A stretch of 64,000 nt of DNA from Ramazzottius varieornatus (lineage: Eukaryota > Tardigrada > Eutardigrada > Parachela > Ramazzottiidae): positions 1,236,263 through 1,300,262 of the forward strand of contig BDGG01000001.1 in NCBI GenBank assembly GCA_001949185.1, in the 5' to 3' direction. Under the pieces are notes generated by a model. It was not told where the DNA came from and made no database searches. It saw nothing but the letters and a program-made list of their open reading frames with translations. The position numbers and the translations under genes are program-made. Shown one piece after another: positions 1 through 12,807 of this stretch. The number at the start of each line of letters is the position of its first letter. Position 1 is the first letter of the stretch.

Positions 1-35
1 ACTTCTGTGACACTTCTCTCAGGGACTCCCTTCAC

Positions 36-1622
36 ATGGCTTCCAGGAAACTCAAGACCGCTGGTCAGGTTAACAAAGAGCTGATGGTGGAAGCGGCCAT
101 CAAGGCTGTCAAGGAAAGAGGACTCAGCGAGAACGCAGCTGCGGTGGAGTTTGGAGTTTGCCGAATGACGATGCGCCGTCGGATAGAAAATCCAAATCCT
201 GAACCTCACGGTGGGAAAACGAAATTTCCTCAATGGGCAGAAGACATCTTGGCAAGTTTTCTTCTCAACTGCAGTGGTATGGGAGTCCCATTGAACCGAT
301 ACCATTGCGTCCAGTTGTTTTCGGAGCTGGCTACTGAGATTGGTGAGTGAATGAAATTATTGCTGGATAGTTACCAAATGGGATTCCCAATACGAGTATT
401 ATTCCCAGGATTACAAGCGGTGTTGTTCTGATTTCCAGGCATCACGAAAACGTCGTTCGAGGATCACAAGTTTTTCTCGCGGTTCTTGTCAAGACATAAG
501 GAGCTGTCAATGCGGATTACCCATGCGACAAACCGCAAAAAAGACCGTGAGTGGACAACTGAGCGCTGCGAAGAATATATCCAGAAGCTACAGAAACTTA
601 AAGACGGAGGATTCCTCGAAAGGCCCGAACAAGTTTGGAACTTGGATGAGACTGCTTTCAACACGGCACGGATGTATAATCGAGTCGTTGCACGGAGAGG
701 AGTGAAGCAGATCCCGTCTCAGTTTGATGGCAACGAAAAGGAGTGCGTTACCATACTTCCATGCGGTAATGCTGCTGGAGTCCAGCTGAAACTTCTGGCG
801 CTTTACGCAGGAAAAGTCCATGTTCAGTCTAGGTTGGATGGTACTTTCGACATGATCTACCACGCAGTGAACTCTTCTGGCTACATGGATCAAATTCTCT
901 TCGCAAATTACATCAAGAAGGAAGTTCTCCCAGCCATCACAGAATTATTGGTAAGGCAGTGTAGTTGCGTGTGACGTCATTACTTTCGGTTTTGCCGCTG
1001 TTACGGTGACCATTATAGCGGAACACTATTGTAACGTGATGCGCCTCATCATAATGATATTCAAGGGAATCCCTTTAAATGGTGACTTGGTTTTACTTAT
1101 AGACAGTCATCTTTGTGGACGGCCATTTTTCCCACGTCAACAACCTACTGTTGGTTCGATACTGTCAAGACTTCTTCAAGGATACTGGAAAGCGTGTCGA
1201 AATATTTTGTCTTCCCGTTGGCCAAACCAATCATCTTCAACCTTTCGATGTGTCTGCTTTCGGCGGAATTAAGAAGAAATGGCACAGTTACTCGCGAAAT
1301 GCTTTGGCTGGCGGAATGGTTCGTGAATCTGTTTCACTTATTCCGTTGTTATGTGTCGTAAACCGGTGCCTTTTCGTAGATCACGAAAGACAACTTCCTT
1401 TCCCATATTGTGAAGCTCTGGTTTCACGAAGACGGTTGTCCCGAGAAGTTCGCTTTTAGAGCTGGAGAATGCCTTAAATCTGGATTCCAGAAATGCGGAT
1501 TATTTCCTTTCTCACCCGAGGTTATCAGAAACACAGTCAAAGCTCAACACGATCCAAATAAATTTAACTGTGGAGTCCACATTAATGCGGTGAAAGATTT
1601 TCGAAAACTTCGAAGAATCTGA
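36..1622 (+). CDS. Pogo/Tigger-like DDE transposase, intact, 4 exons
   Basis: Phase-consistent exons 36-342, 439-950, 1103-1318 and 1380-1622 give 425 aa ending in a stop. Residues 1-60 hold a Psq-type helix-turn-helix (basic, ...NAAAVEFGV...), followed by a CENPB-like second DNA-binding segment, then a DDE catalytic domain. The first Asp is in WNLDETAFN, the second in VIFVDGHFSHVNN, and the probable third in HLQPFDVSAFGGIKKKW. This would be a nuclear cut-and-paste enzyme. About 42 residues separate the second and third Asp, more than the roughly 30-35 usual for pogo. The last intron (1319-1379, 61 nt) has a weak donor; without it the frame breaks. A related gene lies at 52886-54090 with its first intron in the same place. 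No terminal inverted repeat could be checked because the left end is at the window edge. Confidence 0.8.
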
Positions 1623-1938
1623 AGGCAACAAGACTTACGAGAGTAACTGTTGGCTTCCAAACCCTTTGACGGTTGGGCCTATTTGCAAGAGTAACGGTAG
1701 CGCTTGATTGATTGAGACCTCTTGACACTGAGTGAGGCCACAAGTCTGCACCACAACAGACCATGTCAACAATCGATTAATTTTAATTTTAATTTTTTAT
1801 CACAAATTCTGGAAGATCCAAGGTGCCTTCTCTCCGAACTCCGGATCGACAGGAAGTCTACAGGGTCTGAGACCAACGTCGCCATATCGGAAGACCACGT
1901 GCTAGTTGAACACCGGAGAGCAGAAAGGCACTCCGAGG

Positions 1939-2250
1939 ATGGACATCAGTCGTAAGACGGACGCTTTCAAGGCTAATCTTTGTCGTAAATATTTCATAGG
2001 TGGTTTCGCCTTCCTGCCTTTCCTTTGGCTAGTCAACGTCATCTGGTTCTTCAAAGACGCTTTCCTGAAGGACACCCCGACTAACATGGAGGTTCAGCGG
2101 ATACGTGGATATGTCATCAAAAGTCTCGTTGGTTGCTGCATCTGGACAGCTGCGCTGGCTGCTTGGATCGTTGTCTTCCAAACACATCGCGTGGAATGGG
2201 ACGAGCTGGGTGATCGCCTGTCCTTTATCATTCCTCTTGGCATGTCGTGA
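1939..2250 (+). CDS. PSENEN: Gamma-secretase subunit PEN-2
   Basis: Single-exon gene of 103 aa, close to the roughly 101 aa typical of PEN-2. It opens with an N-terminal segment containing NLCRKYF and then GGFAFLPFLWLVNVIWFF, the hallmark of the family's first hydrophobic segment. The second membrane span is around residues 57-77, and the C-terminus has GDRLSFIIPLG, matching the conserved D-x-L-S-F motif needed for presenilin binding in known PEN-2 proteins. The family acts in the gamma-secretase complex (presenilin, nicastrin, APH-1) for intramembrane cleavage of Notch and APP-type substrates. I chose the ATG at 1939; a reading frame opens slightly upstream but without an ATG. It lies on the same strand as the transposase, about 300 bp downstream, and is not part of that element. 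Confidence 0.95.
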   Translation: MDISRKTDAFKANLCRKYFIGGFAFLPFLWLVNVIWFFKDAFLKDTPTNMEVQRIRGYVIKSLVGCCIWTAALAAWIVVFQTHRVEWDELGDRLSFIIPLGMS

Positions 2251-2930
2251 AAGGACTCAAAACCTGTATAGAAATGTCTTTTTTTCGTCAGCATTTGCGC
2301 GTTCGTTCATTTGTACTTTGACGTAGAGTGTACAACGTCACGAAATTTTCGACTTGTTTGTGAATTCGAGCAGCAGTTAGCGCGTATCTCTGACGTCGGC
2401 GCGTCTAACTGGTCTTCAAATTGCGTGTACTGTACTGACATGACACACATGCTAAGCACGGCCTTGTTCGCGCACTGGACAGTGGTCTTCGTGCAGGCAA
2501 CAGTCGTCAAAAACATCTGACTCCAATAATATTATTTAATAATAAGAAAATGCAGTAAGGTACATACAGCGCACAATAGAAGAAGCTAACAAAGGAGCAA
2601 AAACGGGATCGCCGCCATAAAAGCAGCCTTCCGTTCGTAAGACAGGCACCAGCGAGACTCTTGCAGGAAAAATACGTCGTACATCGTACCGAAGGCAGAA
2701 GATAAAAAGCGAAAACGAAGCACAGGTAAAATTAGTCAGCAAATATGACGGACATATTAACGAGCTACCATTCCAGGATGAAAGCTCATAATAGTAAAAG
2801 ATAGAACATATTATACTATACTAGCACACTTTCCCCGTCGTTTCTAACGGTACGTGCAATAAAAATGAAAAGAAAAGATAAAATGGGTCTATCAAACTCT
2901 TCATTAGTCTTTTTCTGGAACGATTCTCTC

Positions 2931-4641
2931 CTAAGCATTTCGCCAGTTAAATGCGGGTCCAAACTTGTAGACCAGCTTCTTCGGGTAGCCATGCTTCTCG
3001 AACGTCACCAGAATATTCGTCGCGTAATAATACCTGAAAACAAATTGAAAACTCGTAAGAAAAACCAAGAAAATAACGACGAAGTAGTTTATCTTACCGC
3101 ATCGCCCGGCTGAACTTCTCGTAGGTCATCTTCGGGTTGGCCTTCTTCATTCCCCACAGTCTGGCCACTTCAACAGACTGAAGAATGCGGAAGATCCCTT
3201 CCTCCTGATTTTCCCATTTAACCAGTAGCTTGCCTTCGTAGATGGGGTTCCTCAGCAAATCGCAGACGAAGTTTATCAGCTTCTTTCCTCCATTTTCCTC
3301 TTCTACAAAAAAAGAAAATATCGAAGACCAGCAGTAGGTAAGAGAAATGTTTGCTGAAACTTTCATACCAGGTCGATATTCCCCAAGAACCTTCTTCTTC
3401 TTTATGGCATTCTTGTACTTCTTGGGTCGGTGCTTGTCATCGTCTTTATTAGCCAAGCAGGCTGAGGCAGGAACGTAAATGGTTAGAGGGAGATGTGCTC
3501 GGGGATTTGGCTTCTTCAGGCCTTTTCGCGAAGAGACTTGGACTTCCTCGTTATCGTCATCTGAATCGGAATCAGAATCCGAGCTGGGCGAGTCGTCCGT
3601 GCTCGAATCTGAATCGGTGCTATCTTCATCCGAGTCGTCGAAATCTAGGAAAAAAATAGGAAGAATGAACAGGAATTCTGAAGAGACTTTCAGTCACCGA
3701 TAATTTTCATCCTGATTTTTCTGAACAAAATTCGAAATTCTTACCGCTGGTTTTCAGACTGTGTTGAACGTTGTTTTCCACCACGGAGGTGGCTCTTCGT
3801 AGAGGAACTAGATTACTCAGAGACATTTTGGCAGGAAGGGCAGCGTGAGCGTTGGTGGAGGAGTCATCGACGAAGAATTCCACCACGTCCACATCAGCGT
3901 CGAAAGACACATCCTTGTTCTGTTCCTTAAATCTCTTCACTCCTCCTTCCCCTCCGTTGGAACCTACGGACAAAGCCAGAATTTCGGATGTTCCATATGC
4001 GCTTCACGATGGTCAGGAAGTATTATACCGTCAGGATCATCTGAGGAGAAGTTCGGAACTTGTGAAGGAGAAGATCGGTCAGATTTCGGGGAAGAAACAG
4101 ACGAAACGATGCAGTCGTCATCGTACGATCTTTTCCCTGTTGAATACGCCTTAGACCCGTCTGCAAACATAAAAAAGACCTTCGTTCAAGTACTTGGATT
4201 TGCAAAGGCACGTGACAGACTTACCTCGATACGACGGAGGAGCTGGAGGAATTTCTGACGGATTATTCTACGAGAACGAGACATCAACCCAATCAACGGT
4301 CAAAGGATGAGCACGCTTAAAGTACCGTGCAGTCAATCGACAATCAACGCAACGTTTAATGGTAAATCGCTGCTGAAAATTTGGAATAAGCAAGAAACTA
4401 AGAAATAGTTTACCTGAGAAATGTTGGAGATTCCACTGAACTTTAGGGAGAATTCCGACTCTTGCCTGACGCCAGAATAATCGGGGAAGCTCGGCAAAGG
4501 AGATTTGCCACCAGAAAACTTGTCTGGTGTGGAGAAGAAAGAATCCGTGAGAGGGCTTTTCAGCAGGCTGGCGTTCGACGAGTAACGCGTGTTTCCGCTG
4601 TTGGATCTGTAGCACCGCAAAAAGCGCGATGTCTCCGGCAT
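2931..4641 (-). CDS. ETS-domain transcription factor (ESE/ELF3-like domain)
   Basis: Seven phase-consistent exons on the minus strand (4641-4414, 4267-4225, 4160-4029, 3963-3745, 3644-3369, 3302-3098, 3033-2931) encode 401 aa. The N-terminal 250 residues are Ser/Pro/Asp-rich and probably disordered, including an acidic D/S run encoded near 3550-3640 and a Lys-rich patch (KNAIKKKK). The C-terminal 90 residues are an ETS winged-helix domain: LLRNPIYEGKLLVKW, then the recognition helix MTYEKFSRAMRYYY with both DNA-contacting Arg residues, and KLVYKFGPAF at the end. No SAM/Pointed domain was seen. The recognition helix and a Trp just after the domain (FNW) resemble the ESE class (ELF3/ELF5/EHF); that assignment is inference. 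It is expected to bind GGA-core sites. Confidence 0.9.
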
Positions 4642-5472
4642 CTTGAGTACTTCAGGAGTTTAAAAGATCAAAAGTACAACGAAGAAACGGCCATGAGGAT
4701 GGCGCCAACCTGTGCAGAAACTGGGACAGCTGAAACAAGGAAGAAGACTGAACATTCTCTTCAGGCATTTTGACCATGGGCTAGATCTTTCTGTCAAGCT
4801 ACCAATCAAGCCTCACTTTCCTTCACAAAGTTGTTGCAGGTTAGCGCTGAATTTCGCAGTACGTTGAAAGTCAAGCTCATTGTCAGTCTACAGCAGTATC
4901 TCCTATATCCGGTTCGTTCTTTAAACCCGGAAGTGGTCTGTCCAGCAGGCAGACCGATGGATCAGTGCGAAAATGAAGCCCGGTGGTACCAATTTCCGTT
5001 CCACTTTGTACAATCTTGGCTGTAACCGGATTCTTTACGTCACGAATTGTGATCATTGAATACGACAGCAACCACGATACTCACAAACTGACATGAATCA
5101 GCTGATTCGTATGGTGCTGCGTGACCATCCGAAAGGACGACGGGTGCGCAGTACGCAGTCGGAGACGCACAGATACATTCCACTTTCTCACCAAAAAGAA
5201 AGCTGTTCCAGTACGCAGGACCGTACCGTGCGCGACAGAAGTTTTGCACTGTTTGCTCAACAGAATTTTCTGTGTGACTGATTTAGTGATTTTCTGTCTG
5301 TTGTATTTACATCTCTCGTGTCTTCTTTCTCCATCGAGTTCAAGGTCTGATGTCGTACGGTTCCTGAAGCACATCCGAAGGAGAGAACCTGGAGTATTCC
5401 TGAAAGCGTTCATAGAGAGACGAGACCATTCTTTTGTTTTTGGACGAAGTGGAGCGATGACGAAGGTGATCG

Positions 5473-8400
5473 ATGTCTTGGAAGGAAGATGATGTGCCTT
5501 TGATCGACCTCTCTTTTGTTTCCCTCGAACGAAGCCAGCTTCTTCTACCCGAATCCACCCCGCGATCATTAAGTCCCTTCACTGAGCTACCCATGGAGCA
5601 CATCGAGGAACATCCAGAGGTGCCTGACCACGAACTGAAGGACGTCTTCGAAGTCGATGTACGTCAACGAGATTCTTCTGGCAGCTTGAATCAATTTACT
5701 CCTCGTTCACGACCGCGAGCTCAGTCATCCACTTCACGACACCTTCACCTCACTCGTGGATCATCCTCGGATCCGGCCATACCACAGAACGATGAGGGAA
5801 TTATGTTCTCGTCTGGTTCTGGCTCGGGAAGACCTTTTCTACAGCCCTGCTGCTCGGCGGAAGTCAATCGCGTGCGATGGCGCATTCGCTTCTTTTTCAT
5901 GGATCCTATCCAGAAATGGCGGCACAAGCACCAGTTCCCGTGGAAGCTCTTTCTTCAAGTCATCAAAATCATCTTTGTTACCATTCAGGTACGAAAAATT
6001 CGTCGAGAGTCTGGAAGAAATCGCAAAACTTTTCAGCTGCAAACAACGAGCTTCAATAATCTAGTGTTTTGTGTGAGTGGAATATTCCGATTGGTCGACA
6101 GAACGAAAGGATGCACTGCTTATGCTGACTTAATCCAATGGTTTTCCTGGCCGTTGCGCGCGTGTCGCAGTGCATAATGGTGGGCAGTATTTGCTCCGCC
6201 TCTTTTGCTAAGTAAATTTGGTTTGTTCTTCCAGCTTGTGATATTGGGAAACGAACGATACACTTTCGCCACTTTCCTGAAGCAGAACACCGTCTCCTTC
6301 CGCCACCTTCTTCTGCAAAACTGGAACGACCCCGACATTCCCGTAGCAGTCTACCCAAACACCGGCCTGTACGCAGTTTACACCAAGCAAGAGTTTTACG
6401 AGAAGGTGGACTTTGCGGTAAACCAGTTCGTCAACATGCGGGAGGTCGCCATTGGCAGCTACCATTATGCTCACTCACCCAACGATACGTCCCTCTTCCG
6501 GTTCTGCAAACGCGAGTTCATGGACGCGCACATCTTCCCACAGAACCACTCGTTTGTCTACGACTCGGAGATCAACGAGACTTGTGTATCAGTGAACTTC
6601 TTCGACGTCCCTAATGGCACTTTCTCCATCCAGACTTACTTGAGCGATCGAAACGCCAGCTTGATTTTCGATCAGCTCATCGACGCCAAGCTGCTTTTTA
6701 CTGTCCGGTCAGTAGCCCTGCAAGCGGACGATCCCGAAGACGAACCTGGCTGCTACGTTTTTGATGTCATTGTAAGATTATTAACTCAACCCGGAAGTAG
6801 CGTATAAGGTTGCCTCGACTCATCATGCTTCTTGTTGCAGGTTTACTTCGATAACACTGGACACAATGGACAAATTCCCGTGAACCTGGACATGGACGCT
6901 CATGTCGTTCCGTGCAATGGGAAGCTCCTGTTCGACGATACCGACTCAGTGTGGGATATCCTCGTGGACGTCTTGGACGCTTCCATCCTTGTCGTCTGCA
7001 TCGCTTCGCTCCTGTTATGCCTTCGGGCTTTGTACAATGCTGAAGTTCTGAAAGGTAGGTGTTTTTTCCATTGGTTATCCTGTCTCACTTGAGTAACATT
7101 TTAGAATATCTGGCAGCTGGGCAAGCGAACTCAACCAGATCGTTGTTCCCAAGAGGTGCACGCTTCCACCCAATATCACTAGAAACTTGCGCCACTTGAT
7201 GATATCAACGAATCTGACAAGATTTTTTTACACGTGGCGCACCCTTACAGCCAAAAATACCGATAATGTGCGTCTCTTGGAAAAAAGTGATTGTCGGTTG
7301 TTTCCCGAGCTTCTGGGCCCCTTATTCTCGAAAGTGTTTTATACTTTGGCAATTTCATTTCTGATATTTATTTTGGCCCATCTTGTAGGTAGTGTGATAG
7401 TGTTCTTCCGGCAGCAGCTCGGTGTAGAGCTGACCAAAGACGAGCGGATGGAATTCATCAACCTTTGGTATGTCATGATTGTTGTCAACGACATTCTGAC
7501 CATCTGCGGTACGGTGGTTAAGCTGCGTATTTCCTCGGCCACCATTACTGAACTCTCCCTGTACAATGCATGTGGTATGCTGTTGGGTATTGGGAATCTG
7601 TTGGTCTGGTTCGGTGTCCTGCGGTACCTGGGCTTCTTCAAGACGTACAACATCCTGATTTTGACGGTCAAACGAGCTTTACCGAATGTCATGCGGTACT
7701 TGACTTGTACCTTGTTCATCTTTTGTGGCTTCTCTTTTTGTGGATGGATCATTTTGGGTCCATATCATGTGAAATTCCAGGTTCGTTTTTAGCACACTGA
7801 TCGTCGGCAAATACTTTACACATGATTGTTTTCCCAGGTGGCGTACACCTTCAGCCAATAACAAATGAGAGCGTGCGCCACTTGAGATGACGCTATTTTT
7901 AGTTCATTTACCGAAGTGCCCTATTCTCTTTTGTCTATCGAAACAGTTTCTCACCTCGCATTAATTTTGTAGACGTTCCATTCGACCACGGAAACGATTT
8001 TCTCCTTGATCAATGGTGACGATATGTTCGCGACGTTCGCCATTCTTCCCTTCTCCAACACGATGATTTGGTACTTTTCACGGTTGTACCTGTATGTGTT
8101 CATATGCATGTTTACGTACGTGGTACTGTCGTTGATGATTTCCCTCATCATGGACGCTTATGGAACTGTGAAGGTAATTTTCCAGACCAATTGGGAACTT
8201 TGCAAACAAGTTGGACAAGATTGTTTGCCTAAGTGGCGCCTATTCTCAGTATCACTAGCTGGTGGAATGCACCACTTGACAGAACGATCTTGTCGACTTT
8301 GTTATCCCAAGTGGCGCCCACTTCCAGTGTTTTTGGCTGGAAGCGTGCGCCGCACGAAAAACAATCTTGTCAAGTTGGTTTTACCGAGCTCCCAAATTAC

Positions 8401-8763
8401 GAATTTGATTTCGAATGGTTTTGTTTTCTGTCCGTACTTCGTTTCGCGTATTTTTTGAAATATTCTGTGGTGTCATATTCTCAGGATTACTACGAGCAAG
8501 GTGGACCTTCGTCGCGTCTGGCCGACTTCCTCACCGAGCCGATGACGGTTCCAAGCGAGACTTGTCCGCGTCATGCAAACCTCCAACGAACGACCAGCCT
8601 CACCAGCTTTGGAGCTCCGTTCGTCAAGCAGGAATCTAGAGGCATTTTCAAGTGGCTGAGAAAGTTTGTCTTCCGTGACGAAGACGAACCTCCAAGGAAT
8701 GTCGGCGGCGATCTACACAACAGCAGCTGGATTCCTCATCAGCCACTACACAACGAAAGCTGA
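5473..8763 (+). CDS. MCOLN: Mucolipin (TRPML) lysosomal cation channel
   Basis: Six exons (5473-5988, 6235-6771, 6841-7054, 7389-7780, 7973-8173, 8485-8763), all in phase, give 712 aa. The order matches TRPML: a cytosolic N-terminus, a first transmembrane segment around FLQVIKIIFVTIQ, a large luminal domain with N-glycosylation sequons (NHS, NET, NGT, NAS) and cysteines, then segments 2-6. Diagnostic strings include LLVWFGVLRYLGFFKTYNI, FCGWIILGPYHVKF and the pore-region INGDDMFATF, with the conserved double Asp. The N-terminus carries an acidic-dileucine type sequence (E-R-S-Q-L-L), consistent with endolysosomal sorting. TRPML channels release Ca2+/Fe2+/Zn2+ from lysosomes under PI(3,5)P2 control (family knowledge). 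Introns 3, 4 and 5 contain the dispersed hairpin repeat. Confidence 0.96.
7139..7890. repeat. Hairpin-repeat copies in mucolipin introns 3 and 4
   Basis: Three copies of the dispersed imperfect palindrome lie at about 7139-7200, 7221-7285 and 7823-7890. Each has a left arm like AAGTGGCGCACNCTTCCAGC, a short loop and a right arm like GCGTGCGCCACTTG. The first two sit back to back in intron 3, the third in intron 4. Confidence 0.75.
8217..8380. repeat. Two tandem hairpin repeats in mucolipin intron 5
   Basis: Two adjacent hairpins (about 8217-8291 and 8300-8375) are joined by a linker of the CGATCTTGTCGA type. The second has clear arms: AAGTGGCGCCCACTTCCAG and CTGGAAGCGTGCGCC. Confidence 0.75.
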
Positions 8764-11700
8764 CAAGTGAAATTTAGCCCTCGGATTTTCGCGCGATTGT
8801 TTCTTTTAACGTCCTCTGATGCTCTTTCAGTTTCCTTGCCTCACACTAATCAGTGCCTCGTAAAGCATTTTTGACGACTGATGGCAAGACTAGGTTTGCC
8901 AGTGATTCAAACGTTGCATATTTTTAACCTTGGTTTGAAGATAAAAATAAACTGGCGAGAAATCTACTGTGTTTCTCAGTGAGATTTCTTCGGCGTGGAA
9001 GATCGATTGTGTTTTGGTCAGGAATCTTCGACAGAGTGGTAAGAGGGTCGTTAGTTACGAAACACCGAGCGAACTTTGCTGGCCATTTAGTTCGTTCGCT
9101 AAGCTTTATCGTGAAGCAAGTGGCGGAAGCGGCGTTTTTACAGCTGAATAATGGCCGTCTTGACTTGGTCTTTAGATCTCTTTGCCGAACAAATTGCCGT
9201 GCTTCCAAGACTCAACTTAGCACGCAGCTAAAATGGTTTGACTCGTGAGTTATGCAGCCCGGCGGCAGTGTGATTCATATTTCGGTCACTTATACTCTAT
9301 GAAAAGTGACTTTGTATCAACGTGTTATTCAAATATTACGATATCAAACTCGACAGCTGCCGTACAGCTGCTGTTGACCATGCCGTAATATTTATCTCTT
9401 CCGGTCCATAGGCTCAACATTCTTGAGATAACCCGACCTTGAAATGGAACTTACGAACCAAAAATATTTGCTAACCAGGAAACCAAAGCTGCAATGATCA
9501 CAACAAGGAAGTAAACTTTGCTCTTTCGGCAAATCAACCCAAAACCTTTGCGTTTCCGGTCATTTTATAACATCATACAGTGATGTAATGCGGTATCACA
9601 CTACATAATTACAGGACAACTGAACGAGGAAGTCCATTGTGAAAAGTCCAGAAAGGACTCCGCTTGACGTCGTTCAGAGCTCGCTGCTATTACTCAAATT
9701 GGCAGCCATCACTGCTGTCCTTTGTCAAAGGGAATAAGGCGAGTGTGACTGTGTGAGTGGCAAATTCGGACACACTCCAATTTCACGAGTCGAAAAGTGG
9801 CCTGGCCAGATCGATTTTCACAGATATTACGATCTGTGGTCGTTCCCTTTCATCGAACAAAAGACCTGCGAACGCATTTAGCTCGATTGCCTGACCGCTG
9901 GTAGCCACCGTAATTTGGTGAGAAGAAAAAGGGTTGACGCTTATCGATTGGGAAGCTAGCAGTGAATACAGGATGAGGAAGGAGGATACAAAGAAAGAAT
10001 TTTAGATCCGTCCCTGGTGACTTACTGCATCTTAGTTATCCATTACGCATCCTTCTTCCTCTTCAATCGAGCTTGGTCTCACAGGACTTTAGAAACACGT
10101 ACCGGTTATGTAATGCTAGACTGTGTCTCTTCCCTTCGGGAAGCTCCCCTTGGTGTCATCCGGCTTGCTGATAAAGATGAGACTTACGAGACTCTCCCAT
10201 CCCGCGCCGTAGCGCGTGACCTGATCGATCGCTCAGCAAAATTCGCTCGCACGAAATGCGATCCTCATCAGGAGCGCCAGCTCTCATCTCTCAGCTGCCT
10301 GCCTCAACCAGCTACCGGATCAAGAGGGATGGGAACAGGGATAATCCCCTACTCTTGTTCCTGTGGGCTAGTGTGCTTGAGGCAGCTTCCCTTTTCGTTC
10401 ATGAACTTGCGAGAGAGACAGCGAGAAGGAACAAGGAAGCATTTCCTCGTGCAATCAGTACAGTCCTGTCCCGGTTCTCTACATCCGCTTGAGCACCCGG
10501 TCGGTTTTTCCTGCTGTTTTGAAATGAGCGTTCAGCTTTCAGGTTCGGCCCCGGGTAAACCGTGACTGAAGTCTGGAGTTTTACTGTCATCTGGTGAAGT
10601 ACTTTCTTTCGGAGAAACAAATCTGGCAGTCCTGATCGTAACTCTTCGGACGACTTCCTGTGTACCGTTCTAAAATAGACGCACTCTTCACCGGAGAATC
10701 GATTTGATATTGTGGGAAGTTTGCCTGGTTGAGGTAGACGTTTGACGTTTGCAGGAAGGGCGAAGAGAAAGATCTGCATATGCGTGTTGATGTTTGAGTG
10801 AGAGATCAGGCATCTGTTCTGTCGATACTTGCCCCATCCTGGCCGTATCCTTCCTCTTCTGCTTCCCCTTTTTACTTTAACCAGAGTCATCCGTCTGTTC
10901 CCATCTGGCAAGCCTCATTGAGCAACCTTCAACCTTCTCGTTTCATTTGATTTTCATCAGCCATAAATACACCACGGGACAGACAGGGTCCGTCGATCAG
11001 TTGCCCATATCTCAGAAAGCTACTGTCTCTGTTATATGTCCATATCTTGTTTGTCTTATGAATTAAATGGTCAGTAATTCATTACTCTTCCCATTTTGAC
11101 TTTCTGGCGCAGACGACTCTTCTCTCTTCACACGTCCGTGAACTTCATTGAAAGATGGCTGGTCAGCAGTCAGACATTCAACTTTGAAGTGGATACTAAA
11201 GCTCCAAAGGCGCAGTCCACCGTGTCAGCAGCAGCTGTCGAGAACCGAGTTTACCCCCGACGACGGACGCGTAAGTCAATACTTAGGCATGACACACCTC
11301 ACCTGGGTAGAACAAAGCCGTACACTGTCTTGTCAGCCCCGTGACGTGTCATGTGTCATGTTACCAACACCCGTCTTACATTTCCACCTTTCCGCTTTCG
11401 TCCATCAGGAGCTACCAATATCTCTGCTGTTTTGCGTAAAACAAGTCAAAGCATTCGTTGGAATAACTAAACGACCATTAGATCTTGAGAGCGAGAAGCG
11501 GACAAAGATAGAAGAACAAGAAACAAAAATCCTACAATCAAGAGTTCAAAACAACTTTTGCAGTGACGTCAGTAGTTATTGCGTCGTGTAGTACACTAGT
11601 TGAATCTTGCTTTCGATACAGCAGCGCAAAGAAACTCAGAGCGGTGCGGCAGATTCTACTGATTGGTTTGGTCGCCCTCTTTTCTTCTGAATCTGCCGAT

Positions 11701-12807
11701 CTTCTTTCGACACGACTGTCGCTTCTTGACTCACTGGACCAAACCCATCACTTACTAATCAGGGTGTATCATTTCCAGGTGTTTCGGAAGCTGGAAAAAA
11801 ACCACTTGAATAACCCTGAAGGAGCAAGTTCACGTGCTACGAGATAAGTGATGAGTCAAGACCGCCACTGCCAAGCTTGACAGCCCACCTCTCGCATTTT
11901 GCTCGTACTGTTGGAAGCCCGGCCAACACGAATACAAGTCTGAAGGACAGGAAAGCTTCGTGCATTCTCTCCATCATGCAAGAATGACGCTGAGGCAGCA
12001 ACGTGTTGTTGAAAAGCAGAACCGGTTATGACGCTTTGATCGAAGTAAGCCTGTATATCTGCCTTCAAAGTCGACCACGGAACAGAGTTTTACTTTCTAC
12101 CTCGTATGGTTGCAGGCTGGCTCCGTGGTCTGGTCTATAACGAGGAGCATAGAGGATCATCAAGAGCGTGACGCGAGACACGAGGAATAATCATCGGCTG
12201 TCTGCTGCTCTCCGAGCTCTCCTGCATCTCTCTTCCCTCCACAGTGGTTCAACTATTTTTGCTGCCTTTTTTGTGGTGAAAAGGAGCAAAATATTTTTGC
12301 CATCTCTTTTCATCGTGCTCCACTTGTCTTTCTCACCGCATCGAGCTCGTGAGTCGTGGTTATTTCTCTTGCTGGCCTTTTGGAAATAATCGTGCCGGAA
12401 TGACCTAAAATTGATCGGTATGCGCAGTAATCTCTTCATACTTTCTCATCGCTTACACATCCTTATCGTATGTTTTTCTTTTTCCTGTTTGTCGCTGATA
12501 ACAGAGGAATTTTTTGGGGTTCCCTCGAAGGTCTTTTGACTGTTCATGCAGGAAAAACCTGAGTTTTTAATTTCGGTGTTTACGATTCGATCGATCAAGG
12601 TTTCCAGTCTACACAGTCTAGTTGGTTTTGATTGTTTGTTTACCGATTACTACAAGGCTACCGCTAGTGGTGCAGCATTGGTTTAATGCTTGATTGTTGG
12701 TTCGAGCTTTCTGTTTTACAGATTGCTTCTGCTTTCCTTCGTCGACTTCATCGATTTCCTTCGGAGAAACTTCCTTCTCTCCCCGTATTCCTGCGTTCTC
12801 CGCAGCT
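8764..12807. other. 4-kb stretch without a recognisable gene
   Basis: This lies between the mucolipin stop codon and the methyltransferase start. Open frames occur (for example + 10017-10565 and - 10399-10911) but they overlap each other, start on non-ATG codons and show no family motif. The mucolipin 3' UTR and the methyltransferase promoter and 5' UTR must lie here. I see no tRNA, hairpin-repeat copy or transposon end. Confidence 0.5.

Noticed and set aside
5081-5569. Minus-strand ORF of 162 codons antisense to the start of mucolipin
   Set aside because: It overlaps the well-supported mucolipin first exon and shows no family pattern.
10017-10911. Overlapping ORFs of 182 codons (+) and 170 codons (-) in the gap before the methyltransferase
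   Set aside because: Non-ATG starts, overlap on opposite strands, low-complexity Ser/Arg/Leu composition and no motif; chance open frames.
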